This document shows positions 33,250 to 42,457 of a stretch of DNA of 64,000 nucleotides, piece after piece (the first letter of the stretch is position 1; every line of letters begins with the position of its first letter). The notes beneath the pieces are model-generated. The model was not told the DNA's origin. It was given only the letters and a program-made list of their open reading frames with translations, and did not search any database. This stretch comes from Peptococcaceae bacterium UBA7702. Lineage in GTDB: Bacteria; Bacillota; Dehalobacteriia; UBA7702. Position numbers and translations under genes: made by a program. The stretch lies in contig DLGE01000001.1 in the NCBI GenBank assembly GCA_002482535.1, positions 884,536-948,535 on the forward strand, given 5' to 3'.

Positions 33250-34066
33250 TATTTTCGCCTCCGTTCTCACTGGCTTTTTCTTCTTCAATTTTCAGTCTGC
33301 GTTTGGTATAGAGGCCGATGGCGCTAAAAGCAGCCGCAGCGCCCAAAAATACCCCCGGTTTCCACTTGGTGTAATCGTGGACAATCCCGGGTATGCTCTT
33401 CTTCGGTACGGAAGCGGGAAGGCCCAATTCCGCGAAGGGAACGTCGGAGATGTACAGCCAACGGGTACCCCCCGCCTGTTTTTCACCGTAAACCTCATTG
33501 ACGTAATGGGTCGCTTCCATATTTTCCGTGGCTGCGGAAGTGGCAATGATGGCGTGGGCCTTTTCCAGCAGTTCGTCGCGGTCGCCGAAAATCAGGGCGC
33601 CGGTGGGACAAACCGAAACGCAGGAAGGAGTTTCCCCCTCCGCCAATTTGTCAGCACAAAGCTGGCATTTCATCACCGAAGGAAAGACCTTATTCCACTC
33701 GTATTTCGGCACGTCAAAGGGGCAGGCGATCAGGCAATAGCGGCAACCCACGCATTTTTTGGGGCTGTAGACCACCGCGCCGTTTTCGTCCACGGTAATG
33801 GCGTTGGCGAAACAAACCGAAGCGCAGGAAGGCTCCAGGCAGTGCATACATTGGCGTTTGGTAAAGCGGAATACACTTTGATCCGCGTTGTTTTTGATGC
33901 TGTGGTACTGAACGACGGTCCAGCTATCCGCACTCAATTCCGCGTCAAATCCGTGAGCATTGTTTTCCCCGAATTCAAGGTCGTTCCATAGTTTGCAGGC
34001 AACGGTACAGCTGCCGCAGCCAATGCATTTGGCAACGTTAAATAAAACAGCACTGTTACTACTCAT
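33242..34066 (-). CDS. HybA-like four-cluster ferredoxin subunit
   Basis: A 274-residue Fe-S protein with four [4Fe-4S] motifs (CIGCGSCTVAC; CMHCLEPSCASVC; CVGCRYCLIAC; CQLCADKLAEG..CVSVCPTGA) and a single C-terminal span (FLGAAAAFSAIGLYTKRRLK). It has no N-terminal signal peptide. The positive residues after the span imply an N-out topology, so it may travel with HydA through Tat. It is the presumed electron wire between HydA and the NrfD subunit. GGAGG lies nine bases before ATG. Confidence 0.88.
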   Translation of the reverse strand: MSSNSAVLFNVAKCIGCGSCTVACKLWNDLEFGENNAHGFDAELSADSWTVVQYHSIKNNADQSVFRFTKRQCMHCLEPSCASVCFANAITVDENGAVVYSPKKCVGCRYCLIACPFDVPKYEWNKVFPSVMKCQLCADKLAEGETPSCVSVCPTGALIFGDRDELLEKAHAIIATSAATENMEATHYVNEVYGEKQAGGTRWLYISDVPFAELGLPASVPKKSIPGIVHDYTKWKPGVFLGAAAAFSAIGLYTKRRLKIEEEKASENGGENNV

Positions 34067-34079
34067 CAATGCTCACCTC

Positions 34080-35693
34080 CTATTCCAAACCGGAGAAGTA
34101 AGTATCGACATAATCCGAGGTATCCTTCGGATGAACCGACTTACTTCTGTCGATGTAGTGCATATGCAGGAGCAATTCCGACAGCTCGCTCAAAGGCTCG
34201 CCGAGAAATTCCTCATATAAAGTGGCAATTTCACTATTTTTATAGCTGACTCTGTCCGCTTTATTCATGGCCTCGTCGGCAGCGTAAATGGAATCAATGC
34301 GGGCTTTCCGCAGAGCATCCGTGGGAGGCACTGTTTTTCTGGCCTGGCCGCCGCCGCCGATACAACCGCCGGGACAGGCCATGACTTCCAGAAAATGCAG
34401 TTCAGAGCGTTTCCCCTGTTTGATCTCTTCACAGAGGGTACGGGCGGCGTGTAACCCGTTGCAAACCGCTACATTGAGGGTGCCGAAACCGGGAACATCA
34501 AGGCTGCCTTCAGCATACCCGTCGAGGTCGTTGTCGCGGACAGCCGTCAAATGATAAAGGTCATCCGGGGGATCCTCGCCGGTGACGAGATAATAGGCGG
34601 TACGAATCGCCGCTTCCATCACGCCGCCGTTGTTGGCGAAAATCACCGCCGCACCGCTGCCTTCACTGAGTACAGGGTCAAATTTTCCCGCGGGCAAATT
34701 GACAAAATCAAGATCCGCCGCTTTGATCATCCTCGCCAGTTCTCTGGTGGAAAGCACGTAATCGATATCGGGAATCGCGCCGTAATCGATATCTTCATAT
34801 TCTTCCCAGTATCGGGCCGCCGAGTCGATATTGAAGGTGGTGGCTTCAAATTTCTTGCAGGTACAGGGCGGAACGTTCACATAGACGATTTTAGAGGGAT
34901 CGATCCCTTTTTTCTTCGCCCAATATGTTTTTACCAAAGCAGCCATTTCCGCCACAGGGCTTTTTGCCGATGAGATGTTGGGAATCAATTCCGGATAGTA
35001 TAATTCGACAAATTTCTTCCATGCCGGACAGCAGGAGGTAAACTGAGGCAGAACGCCGCCGTTGGTAACACGGTGGACGAATTCACTGCCTTCCTCCATG
35101 ATGGTGGAGTCCGAGGAGAAGTCGATATTGAATACGTAATCCGCACCGAGACGGCGGACGGCGGTCACCATTTGTTCCTGGGCCCAAGTTCCCGCCTCCA
35201 TGCCGAATTCTTCGCCGATGGAGATGCGCACCCCGGGAGAGATGGCCACCACCACGATTTTATCGGGATCGTTGATGGCTGCATTGACCTCGTCAATATA
35301 GGGTTTTTCCTGGATGGCGCCGGTGGGACACCACAAACTGCACTGGCCGCAGTTAATGCACATAAAGGTATCCAAAACAGGCAATTTATAATAGCCGTGA
35401 ATGGTTTGTGTGTTCTGGCAAACCTCAATGCACTGTCCGCAGAGGATGCATTTTTCGTCGATGCGCATGATCGACGGATTATCGGGATCAATGGGAATAC
35501 GCCCCTTAGCATTGACCGGGTAGTTACCGCTGTTGCGGTATTGAGTCGGCAACCAATTGTCATTGCCTCCTACTTTATCCACAACATCGCAACCGGTGAG
35601 GGCCGCCATGGTACCGGCGGCGGCGGTAAGTCCTAAGAATTGCCGCCTTGTTAGTTTGGGATCAATTTTTTCCTTTTTATTTCCCTTACTCAC
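34080..35693 (-). CDS. hydA: Tat-exported [FeFe]-hydrogenase
   Basis: A 537-residue iron hydrogenase with a twin-arginine signal (LTRRQFLGLTAAAGTMAAL, residues 14-32) followed by a Cys. Two ferredoxin [4Fe-4S] motifs are at about 80-130 (CILCGQCIEVC, CINCGQCSLWC). H-cluster motifs: TSCCPAW (about 225), PPCTCKKFE (about 280) and MACPGGCIGGGGQ (about 445). The small-subunit domain is fused at the C-terminus. It therefore works outside the cytoplasmic membrane, most probably taking up H2. The GTG start has GGGGG upstream. HydEFG maturases are not in the window. Confidence 0.93.
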   Translation of the reverse strand: MSKGNKKEKIDPKLTRRQFLGLTAAAGTMAALTGCDVVDKVGGNDNWLPTQYRNSGNYPVNAKGRIPIDPDNPSIMRIDEKCILCGQCIEVCQNTQTIHGYYKLPVLDTFMCINCGQCSLWCPTGAIQEKPYIDEVNAAINDPDKIVVVAISPGVRISIGEEFGMEAGTWAQEQMVTAVRRLGADYVFNIDFSSDSTIMEEGSEFVHRVTNGGVLPQFTSCCPAWKKFVELYYPELIPNISSAKSPVAEMAALVKTYWAKKKGIDPSKIVYVNVPPCTCKKFEATTFNIDSAARYWEEYEDIDYGAIPDIDYVLSTRELARMIKAADLDFVNLPAGKFDPVLSEGSGAAVIFANNGGVMEAAIRTAYYLVTGEDPPDDLYHLTAVRDNDLDGYAEGSLDVPGFGTLNVAVCNGLHAARTLCEEIKQGKRSELHFLEVMACPGGCIGGGGQARKTVPPTDALRKARIDSIYAADEAMNKADRVSYKNSEIATLYEEFLGEPLSELSELLLHMHYIDRSKSVHPKDTSDYVDTYFSGLE

Positions 35694-35722
35694 TGAGAGG
35701 TTTCCCCCTTTCTAAAAAGATT

Positions 35723-36091
35723 TTACTTTTTTTTCTGCATAAGATCCGCTCCCTTTTTAACGGGATTGGTCTTTAAATCTTTGATGTCTTGTATCGGTTT
35801 GATTTCCGTTTCGATCTCTTTTTTGAGATCGCTGACAGGGTTCATTTTATCAACTTCGGATTTTACGGAATCGACCACATCCTTCACGTCGGTAACGGCT
35901 TCCTTCATATCGTTTAGAGGGCTGCCTTCCGCGCTTTCATTGACAAAGGTCTTCATATCCGCCACAAAATTTTGGGCTTTTTTAACGGCTTTGCCCAAAC
36001 CCCGAGCGACTTTGGCCATTTCTTTCGGTCCCAGCACCAGGAAGATGATGAGCAGAATAACCATAAGCTCGGCAAAACTGATGTTGAACAT
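35723..36091 (-). CDS. tatB: TatB-like twin-arginine translocase subunit
   Basis: A 122-residue protein with a short N-terminal span (FAELMVILLIIFLVLGPKEM), the TatB-type LGPKEM hinge, and a long charged helical tail. TatB passes signal peptides from TatC to TatA. It opens the operon directly ahead of the Tat-signal hydrogenase. The distinction from TatA rests on the LGP motif and length, so it is less certain than the family assignment. Confidence 0.85.
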   Translation of the reverse strand: MFNISFAELMVILLIIFLVLGPKEMAKVARGLGKAVKKAQNFVADMKTFVNESAEGSPLNDMKEAVTDVKDVVDSVKSEVDKMNPVSDLKKEIETEIKPIQDIKDLKTNPVKKGADLMQKKK

Positions 36092-36130
36092 AAAATCACC
36101 CTAACTGAAATCTTATTTCTGCTGACTGCG

Positions 36131-37720
36131 TTATTTTGCTTTCCGCTTCATTGCTTTGCGTTCCGCTTTCGGCGGCACATAGGGAATACCCAAGCGTTTC
36201 GCATCATGATCGCGGCCGAGGAAGTAATTGACCCAGGAGGGTTTCTGGTAAAGCTTCCAGTCGCAGGGCGCCACGGAATAGGCAGACAATTCCTTTTCCA
36301 GGCCGTACCCTTTCAGACGGGTATAGGCTTTGACGTAGATACATTTCTTCTTCTCGGGATATACCTCGCACCAACCGTCCCGGCTGCCGCCGCAGGGGCC
36401 GTTCCTTTGATGTTTGGGACACTTCGACATGGGGCAGGCGTAGGCCGTATGGGTCATGGCACAGTCGCCACAGTCTTTGCAGTCGTAGAGCACAACCTTT
36501 GCCATGTGTTCACAGAAGTGATAGGGACGTTCCACTTTGGTATCGTCGATGAGCTTGTAGAAACCGCGCATGAAGTTGAAAAGGTTTTTTCCCGGGGTCA
36601 TCATCAGCCAGTGGGTAAAATGGGAAAGATGATAGATTCCGCCTACGCGGAATTCCAGATTATCAGGATCGATTTCCGTATGTTTTTCCGAATTCAGACC
36701 CGTTTCGGGATCCTTCTGATAATAATAGAAACCGTTTTTCATGGGATAATCGAATTCGTTTACATAGGATTTCCAATTCCCCGCGTACTTTTCGCCTTCG
36801 ACGATGATATAATCCATATCAGCGGCGCTCATGCCGTGGCCGCCGATGTGAGCGCCGGCAAAGCCGATGCCCTTCATGATGCCGTACATTTTCGCCGCCC
36901 GCATCAATCTCGCTTCCTTGCCCTTATCTTCCGCCTGTTTTTCTTTTTCAAGCTGATGCAGAAGCTTATCGGTGACAACAGCGCCGGGAATCCCGTTTCT
37001 GTTCATCAATCTCCCTGCACCGAAGGGCAAAATGTAAATATTGCCAACCAAAGGCACGTTCAGCCCATTTTCCTTCATAAACTGGAAGGTTTCATGGAAT
37101 TTCCGCATGTCATAGCCCAACTGGCAAATGATGAATTGCGCACCGCCGTCCCTTACCTTTTTGATCAGTTTGTTGTACTGCCCGATCTGCTCGGATTCCT
37201 GGCTTTTGAAAGGCGATACGGCACAGCCGTAAAAGAAATCGGCAGGTTGGTTTTTGATGGTTTTGGGACCGACCTGATATTCCAGGCCGTCGTTCATCGA
37301 GGCAATCAGATTGCAGCACTGAATGGGGTCAAGGTCGAACACGGGTTTGGCACGGCCCCCGAAGGCATCGTTGACGTAATCGCCGGTCATCACCAGCAAA
37401 TTGCGGATGCCGCTTCTGTTCATTGCGTAGAGCTGACTTTCCATTTGGGTTCTGTTTTTATCCTTGCAAGTAAAATGAACCAGAGGCTCAATTCCCAAAT
37501 CCAGAATCTCTTTGCCCAAATTCTCCGCTAAAATCGCGGGATTCCCGCTGGGACAGTCCGTAATGGTAATGGCGTGGATACGGGGATCCTTCGCCCCTGC
37601 CTTCGCGGTTTCAATCGCTTCGATCTGGGCTTTTTCATTGGCGCCACGACCGGGAACGATTTCCCAGGTTACCGAAAAGGTACCGGGGTCCAAAAGAGAT
37701 TCTTTAAACTTGTTGGTCAC
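36131..37720 (-). CDS. metF: Methylenetetrahydrofolate reductase, MetF-MetV fusion
   Basis: A 529-residue protein. Residues 1-310 form the MetF barrel (SVTWEIVPGRG; PLVHFTCKDKNRTQ; NLLVMTGD). Residues about 400-500 are the Cys-rich MetV domain (CKDCGDCAMTHTAYACP, then CPKHQRNGPCGG), a zinc or Fe-S module usually carried on a separate gene in acetogens. It makes 5-methyl-THF in the Wood-Ljungdahl methyl branch. GTG follows AAAGGAG. It is downstream of folD on the same strand. Confidence 0.9.
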   Translation of the reverse strand: MTNKFKESLLDPGTFSVTWEIVPGRGANEKAQIEAIETAKAGAKDPRIHAITITDCPSGNPAILAENLGKEILDLGIEPLVHFTCKDKNRTQMESQLYAMNRSGIRNLLVMTGDYVNDAFGGRAKPVFDLDPIQCCNLIASMNDGLEYQVGPKTIKNQPADFFYGCAVSPFKSQESEQIGQYNKLIKKVRDGGAQFIICQLGYDMRKFHETFQFMKENGLNVPLVGNIYILPFGAGRLMNRNGIPGAVVTDKLLHQLEKEKQAEDKGKEARLMRAAKMYGIMKGIGFAGAHIGGHGMSAADMDYIIVEGEKYAGNWKSYVNEFDYPMKNGFYYYQKDPETGLNSEKHTEIDPDNLEFRVGGIYHLSHFTHWLMMTPGKNLFNFMRGFYKLIDDTKVERPYHFCEHMAKVVLYDCKDCGDCAMTHTAYACPMSKCPKHQRNGPCGGSRDGWCEVYPEKKKCIYVKAYTRLKGYGLEKELSAYSVAPCDWKLYQKPSWVNYFLGRDHDAKRLGIPYVPPKAERKAMKRKAK

Positions 37721-37754
37721 GTGGGTTCAACTCCTTTCGTCGCCTTAGAAGGAA

Positions 37755-38612
37755 TTATCTAAGGGTTTTTTCCGCAGCCATGATCACATGTTTGGCCAAT
37801 ACGGAAGTGGTAACGCTGCCCACGCCGCCGGGAACCGGGGTAATGGCGTCAACAAGATCTTCCGCATAGGCGTAATCGACATCCCCCACGATCTTCCCGG
37901 GGTTGTTGGGATCCGCGTTGATCCCCACGTCGATGACGATCTGACCTTTTGCCAGGTGTTTTTCCCCCACTAAGTTGGCTTTCCCTGCCGCGGAAATGAT
38001 CAGCTCCGCATCCTTACAGGGGGTGGAAACATCTTTCGTAAAGATATGACACACCGTTAAGGTGGCGAAACGGTTCAGCAGCAGCACGGAAAGGGGTTTT
38101 CCTACCACGGCGCCCCAGCCCACCAACGCGACCTTCGCGCTTTTCACGGGAATTTGATAATAATCTAATATTTCCATGACCGCCTGAGCAGTGCAGGGGG
38201 GGAACCCGTCCTCACTGCCGTCATAGACCAAACCACTGTTGATGGTGGTCATTGCATCAATGTCTTTTTCCGCAATCAACGTATTACAGACACGGTCATA
38301 ATTCAAATGTTCGGGTAACGGACGGAATAACAGCACACCGTGAACGTCTTTTGCGTCATTGAGTTCTTCGATGGCGGCAATCAGCTTTGCTTCTTCCACA
38401 TCCGCCGGTAAAATGACGTTTTTCACGGCAATGCCCAAGGTTTCCGATTTTTTCATGGCGCCTTTTTCGTAAGCAATGTCGCTGTCTTTTTCCCCTACCC
38501 GTACAATGGCTAAGGTTGGAGTAACGCCGTTATCTTTTAACGCCGCAACACGTTTTAAAAGGTCTTCTTTCAAAGCCGCGGCAACTTCCTTACCGGATAA
38601 AATCTTTGCCAT
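37755..38612 (-). CDS. folD: Methylene-THF dehydrogenase/methenyl-THF cyclohydrolase
   Basis: A 285-residue FolD enzyme; the motifs YEKGAMKKSETLGIAVK, LFRPLPEHL and VDAITPVPGGVGSVTTSVL are characteristic. It oxidises or reduces methylene-THF and in this pathway works in the reductive direction. It sits between metF and fchA in the one-carbon operon. The neighbouring fchA suggests its cyclohydrolase function may be shared. Confidence 0.95.
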   Translation of the reverse strand: MAKILSGKEVAAALKEDLLKRVAALKDNGVTPTLAIVRVGEKDSDIAYEKGAMKKSETLGIAVKNVILPADVEEAKLIAAIEELNDAKDVHGVLLFRPLPEHLNYDRVCNTLIAEKDIDAMTTINSGLVYDGSEDGFPPCTAQAVMEILDYYQIPVKSAKVALVGWGAVVGKPLSVLLLNRFATLTVCHIFTKDVSTPCKDAELIISAAGKANLVGEKHLAKGQIVIDVGINADPNNPGKIVGDVDYAYAEDLVDAITPVPGGVGSVTTSVLAKHVIMAAEKTLR

Positions 38613-38640
38613 AATGTCCTTCCTTCCTTTTGTTTATTGT

Positions 38641-39270
38641 TTACTGGATCTGTCTTGCCACTTCATGATAAATGGCATCCGCCTTTTTGCCGTAGGCGGC
38701 CAGCATTTCCCCTGTTCTCTCATTGATAGAAGAGGCTTTTTCTTTGTTTTCCATGGATTTGGTGTTGATAGAAACATTCAAAGACGCGCCAAAAAGGGCG
38801 GCTTTGCAACAGAGAACGCCGACTCCCACATCACTGACGAGCAGAGGATTCCCGATTTTCAGGAATTCTTCCAGCGCGTCAATGGCTTCACAGCTAAGTT
38901 CCATGATCTCTTCCGGAACGCGGCAGGCGTTAACGGTGGCTTCTTCCATCACCCTTGCCTTTTCCTCCCGCTGCTCTTGGGTATCCTCTTTCATGCCGTA
39001 GGCTTTGGAAAGGGGTGTAAAGTTTTCGGCGTCGTCATCCATGAGCTTTAAAAACTTGTTCTGTAGATCATCGCATTTTTCCTGTAGGGAAATAATGGCT
39101 TCCTCTACATCCGCAAATTTTTTCTTGCCTTTTGTGAAGCTCCCTACCATATTACCGAGAGCGGTGCCCACAGCCCCTATGAGAGCTGAGGCACCGCCGC
39201 CACCGGGAACGGGAGCTTTTGCGGCCAACTCCGTAATCACTTGATCACAGGTCTTTTCAGCAAATCGCAT
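38641..39270 (-). CDS. fchA: Methenyl-THF cyclohydrolase (FTCD-type cyclodeaminase)
   Basis: A 209-residue protein of the formiminotransferase-cyclodeaminase family (VPGGGGASALIGAVGTALG is diagnostic; a helical-bundle fold). In acetogens this family hydrates or cyclises methenyl/formyl-THF next to Fhs. The start has GGAGGG upstream. It lies between fhs and folD, in pathway order. Confidence 0.92.
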   Translation of the reverse strand: MRFAEKTCDQVITELAAKAPVPGGGGASALIGAVGTALGNMVGSFTKGKKKFADVEEAIISLQEKCDDLQNKFLKLMDDDAENFTPLSKAYGMKEDTQEQREEKARVMEEATVNACRVPEEIMELSCEAIDALEEFLKIGNPLLVSDVGVGVLCCKAALFGASLNVSINTKSMENKEKASSINERTGEMLAAYGKKADAIYHEVARQIQ

Positions 39271-39291
39271 CGCTGTTCCCTCCTATCTTTT

Positions 39292-41049
39292 TTAGAACAG
39301 GCCTTTGACCGCACCGGTGGCAGTGTCCACATCGACCTTCATATAGGCCGGGCGGGAACTGGTACCGGGCATCAGGCTGATCGCACCTGCCATGGGGCAG
39401 AGGAATTTGGCGCCGCCATAAACCAAAACGTCACGGATGGGCAGTTTCCAATTTTTCGGAACGCCTTTGATGGTAGGATCATGAGACAGACTCAAATGTG
39501 TTTTTACCATCATGGTAGAGAAGTCTTTGTACTTGGGATCCGCTTCGAAGCGTTTCGCTTTTTCGGTGGCAAGATCGGACCATTCTACGCCGTCTGCGCC
39601 GTAAACTTCTTTGGCAACGAGTTCCACGCGCTGACGCAGGGGAACATCCATGTCATAGAGGAATTTGAGATCCACCGGATCTTTGCAGGCATCGATCACC
39701 GCATCGGCCAAATCCAAAGCGCCTTCGCCGCCGTATCTCCAATGTTGGGATTTCGCGCAACGAACGCCCATTTCATCACAGGTCTGACGGATCAGGTTGA
39801 TTTCCGCATCGGTATCGCTGCTGAAGCTGTTGATGCAGACAACGGGATTGATCCCCGACTTTTTGATGGTATTGATATGATGAATCAAATTGCACATACC
39901 TTTTTCAAGAAGATCAAGGTTTTCCTTGGTGTATTCTTCAGGCAAAGGACGTCCGGGAACCACGGTGGGGCCGCCGCCGTGCATTTTAAGGGCGCGGACC
40001 GTACAGACGAGAATCGAGACATTGGGCGTCAAACCGGAAATACGGGATTTGACGTTCCAGAATTTTTCGAAACCGATGTCCGCGGCAAAACCGCTTTCCG
40101 TTACATGATAATCGAACATCTTCAAAGCCAATCTGTCGCCGATGATGGAGGATTGACCGATGGCGATATTGGCGAAGGGGCCGGCATGAACGAGACAAGG
40201 TTGCAGTTCGGAAGTGTAACAGAGGGTCGGGTTGATGGCATTGCGCATCCAGGCGGTCATCGCGCCGTCCACCTGTAAATCAGCGGTTGTGACGGGATTG
40301 CCCTGTCTGTCGTAGGCAACGATGATATTGCCGATGCGTTCTCTAAGGTCCGCAAGATCTCTTGCCACGGCAAGAATCGCCATCAATTCGGAACTGACGG
40401 AGATACCAAATTTGCTCTTCATTTGGAAGCCGTCTTTCGGGCCGCCCAGGCCGATTTCGATGTTGCGCAAACACTGGGCCGCAAAGTCGATGACCCAGCC
40501 CATTTCGACGCGTTCAGGATCGATATCCAAGCGTTTCAGGCCTTTTTCCGCCAGCTGCGCATCATCATAGTTGCTCTCATGCTGCATTCTCGCGTTCAAA
40601 GCGACCATGCCCAAGTTGTGGGCGTTGGTGATTTCATTGATATCACCGGTAAGGCCCAAAGAAAATTCCGTCATCGGAATCAACAGTGCATTGCCGCCGC
40701 CGGCAGCAGTACCTTTGATGTTCATGGTCGGTCCGCCGGAGGGCTGACGCAGGCAACCGCCGACATTCAAGCCGCGTTTGCCGAGACCTTCGATGATACC
40801 CAAAGAGGTGGTGGATTTCCCTTCACCCAAAGGAGTGGGGGTAATGGCAGTAACTTCGATGAATTTCCCGTCAGGTTGATTTTTGACGCGATCCATGATT
40901 TTGAGAAAATTCAACTTGGGAGTGCGACCATAGGGAATGATTTCATCGGGAAGTAACCCCATTTTTTCGCGAAAAGCGTCAACAGAAGGTAATTCTTTCT
41001 CCGCAGCTTCCGCAATTTGCCAATCTTTCATGACATTAGGATCAAGCAT
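39292..41049 (-). CDS. fhs: Formate-tetrahydrofolate ligase
   Basis: A 585-residue ATP-dependent ligase that makes 10-formyl-THF, the entry step of the methyl branch. The phosphate loop PTPLGEGKST (about 94-103), GGGNALLIPM and the C-terminal ISLMPGTSSRPAYMKVD segment are clear. It is slightly longer than the usual 556 residues because of an N-terminal extension. The AGGAGAAC ribosome site precedes ATG. It is first in the operon fhs-fchA-folD-metF. Confidence 0.97.
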   Translation of the reverse strand: MLDPNVMKDWQIAEAAEKELPSVDAFREKMGLLPDEIIPYGRTPKLNFLKIMDRVKNQPDGKFIEVTAITPTPLGEGKSTTSLGIIEGLGKRGLNVGGCLRQPSGGPTMNIKGTAAGGGNALLIPMTEFSLGLTGDINEITNAHNLGMVALNARMQHESNYDDAQLAEKGLKRLDIDPERVEMGWVIDFAAQCLRNIEIGLGGPKDGFQMKSKFGISVSSELMAILAVARDLADLRERIGNIIVAYDRQGNPVTTADLQVDGAMTAWMRNAINPTLCYTSELQPCLVHAGPFANIAIGQSSIIGDRLALKMFDYHVTESGFAADIGFEKFWNVKSRISGLTPNVSILVCTVRALKMHGGGPTVVPGRPLPEEYTKENLDLLEKGMCNLIHHINTIKKSGINPVVCINSFSSDTDAEINLIRQTCDEMGVRCAKSQHWRYGGEGALDLADAVIDACKDPVDLKFLYDMDVPLRQRVELVAKEVYGADGVEWSDLATEKAKRFEADPKYKDFSTMMVKTHLSLSHDPTIKGVPKNWKLPIRDVLVYGGAKFLCPMAGAISLMPGTSSRPAYMKVDVDTATGAVKGLF

Positions 41050-41455
41050 AGTTTTGTTCTCCTCTCGTTTTTTAGTTTCCTTTTCTTTCTTTTGTTAAGA
41101 AAATTTAAACTTTCTTTTAATCTGCCGTGTTGTTGCTCTTTTCCACAACCCATTCACGAGGCCTAATACAGTATCTTAAAAATCCGCTCATGAATCCTTG
41201 TGCTCTTTTCCAAAAGATCTTGCTCTCTCCCATAAATACATTGTAGCTTACTTTATAAAAAATAGTTATATTTTTTTCATTATAAGAGATTTTGCCGAAA
41301 AAAAAAGGTGAGTTTTTTGTCAGGAATATAAATTTTGTAAAGAAAATAGATAAACAGCGTGTTTATTCTACTTTATTTTTCTTACTTTGTCATTCTGCGA
41401 CTTAAAATGGCTGCAGAGGCTTTTCTTTTGGGACAAAGAGAGTATAATAGATTAT
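41050..41455. other. Divergent intergenic region of fhs and the amidohydrolase
   Basis: About 400 bp, AT-rich, with no ORF of note. It must hold the fhs promoter and a long leader; I see no consensus promoter pair or known riboswitch. A plus-strand TATAAT lies at 41443-41448, right before the amidohydrolase start. Confidence 0.5.
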
Positions 41456-42283
41456 ATGAATAATATTTATGATCATCACATTCATTTGGGTTATGGCAAT
41501 TGCCGCAATAAAAACAGAAGCCAAAAATATGCAGGCACGGCCTTAGATAATGCTTATAACAACCTTTTGGAATACGAAGGCCGCGGCGTGACGGCTTTAA
41601 GGGACGGTGGCGACAAGGATATGCTGGCCTTTCAATTACGGGAGGAAGCAAGAAATATGGGTATCCGCCTCTCTGTCTCAGGCCGAGCCTTGGTGAAAAA
41701 GGGCCGCTACGGCATCCATTTGGGGAAGCCCTTGAGCACCATGGACGATCTCAAAAGGGAGCTGAACTGGCTCATGGAAAGCGGCGTTGACTGCATCAAG
41801 GTCATACAGTCCGGTCTTGTGGATGTTACCGGTAGGCCCCAGGAAATCTACGGCAGCTTCAGCGAAAAGGAACTTATCTACATCCGGGAAATCACCGCTG
41901 AACACGGCCTTCCCGTTATGGTGCATGTCAATTTTGCCGACATGATCCGCTCTGTGGTTGAAGCGGGTATGGATTCCGTGGAGCACGGCTATTTCATCAC
42001 CGAAGAGATCTTAGAGCTGATGGCAAAACACCAAGTGGCCTGGACTCCCACCTTAGCGCCCTTTGCCAATGCGCTAACCTACGGCAAAACCATTTCAGGT
42101 TGGGATCAAAAGATCGTCAAAAGCGTCGTGGAGGCGCAAAGCGCTATGGTAAAAAGGGCGGCTGCCCTCAAAGTGCCTCTCCTTTTGGGCAGTGATTCCG
42201 GCAGCAGCATCGTGCCTCACGGCCGCGGCAGCCAAGATGAATACGAGCTCCTCACCGCTTTGGCCGGCAATCATTTTTCCTAA
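41456..42283 (+). CDS. Amidohydrolase-superfamily metal-dependent hydrolase
   Basis: A 275-residue barrel hydrolase. Metal-site motifs: HHIHLG (residues 7-12), KVIQSG (carboxylated Lys candidate), MVHVNF, VEHGY and GSDSGSS. It resembles imidazolonepropionase-like amidohydrolases but lacks the outer beta domain, so it is shorter than the usual 380-400 residues. No good ribosome site precedes ATG at 41456, and TATAAT lies only seven bases upstream, so the mRNA may be leaderless. The substrate is unknown. Confidence 0.8.
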   Translation: MNNIYDHHIHLGYGNCRNKNRSQKYAGTALDNAYNNLLEYEGRGVTALRDGGDKDMLAFQLREEARNMGIRLSVSGRALVKKGRYGIHLGKPLSTMDDLKRELNWLMESGVDCIKVIQSGLVDVTGRPQEIYGSFSEKELIYIREITAEHGLPVMVHVNFADMIRSVVEAGMDSVEHGYFITEEILELMAKHQVAWTPTLAPFANALTYGKTISGWDQKIVKSVVEAQSAMVKRAAALKVPLLLGSDSGSSIVPHGRGSQDEYELLTALAGNHFS

Positions 42284-42335
42284 AGGGGACCCTTGTGAAA
42301 TCAATTAATTTAATGCTTGGCCAACTTTTGGCCAA

Positions 42336-42375
42336 AAACCCTTCTGCCGTAAAAAGCCATACGATAGAAGGGTTT
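42336..42375. terminator. Terminator between the amidohydrolase and recN
   Basis: AAACCCTTCT (42336-42345) pairs with AGAAGGGTTT (42366-42375). The convergent genes on either side both end here. The loop is about 20 bases. Confidence 0.75.
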
Positions 42376-42457
42376 CTTTATAGGGTATTTTAAGGGGTCT
42401 TTGATAAAGAAGAATGTTGCCCTAAGCTGAAACCATTCACGTCCCTTGTGCTTCGGC

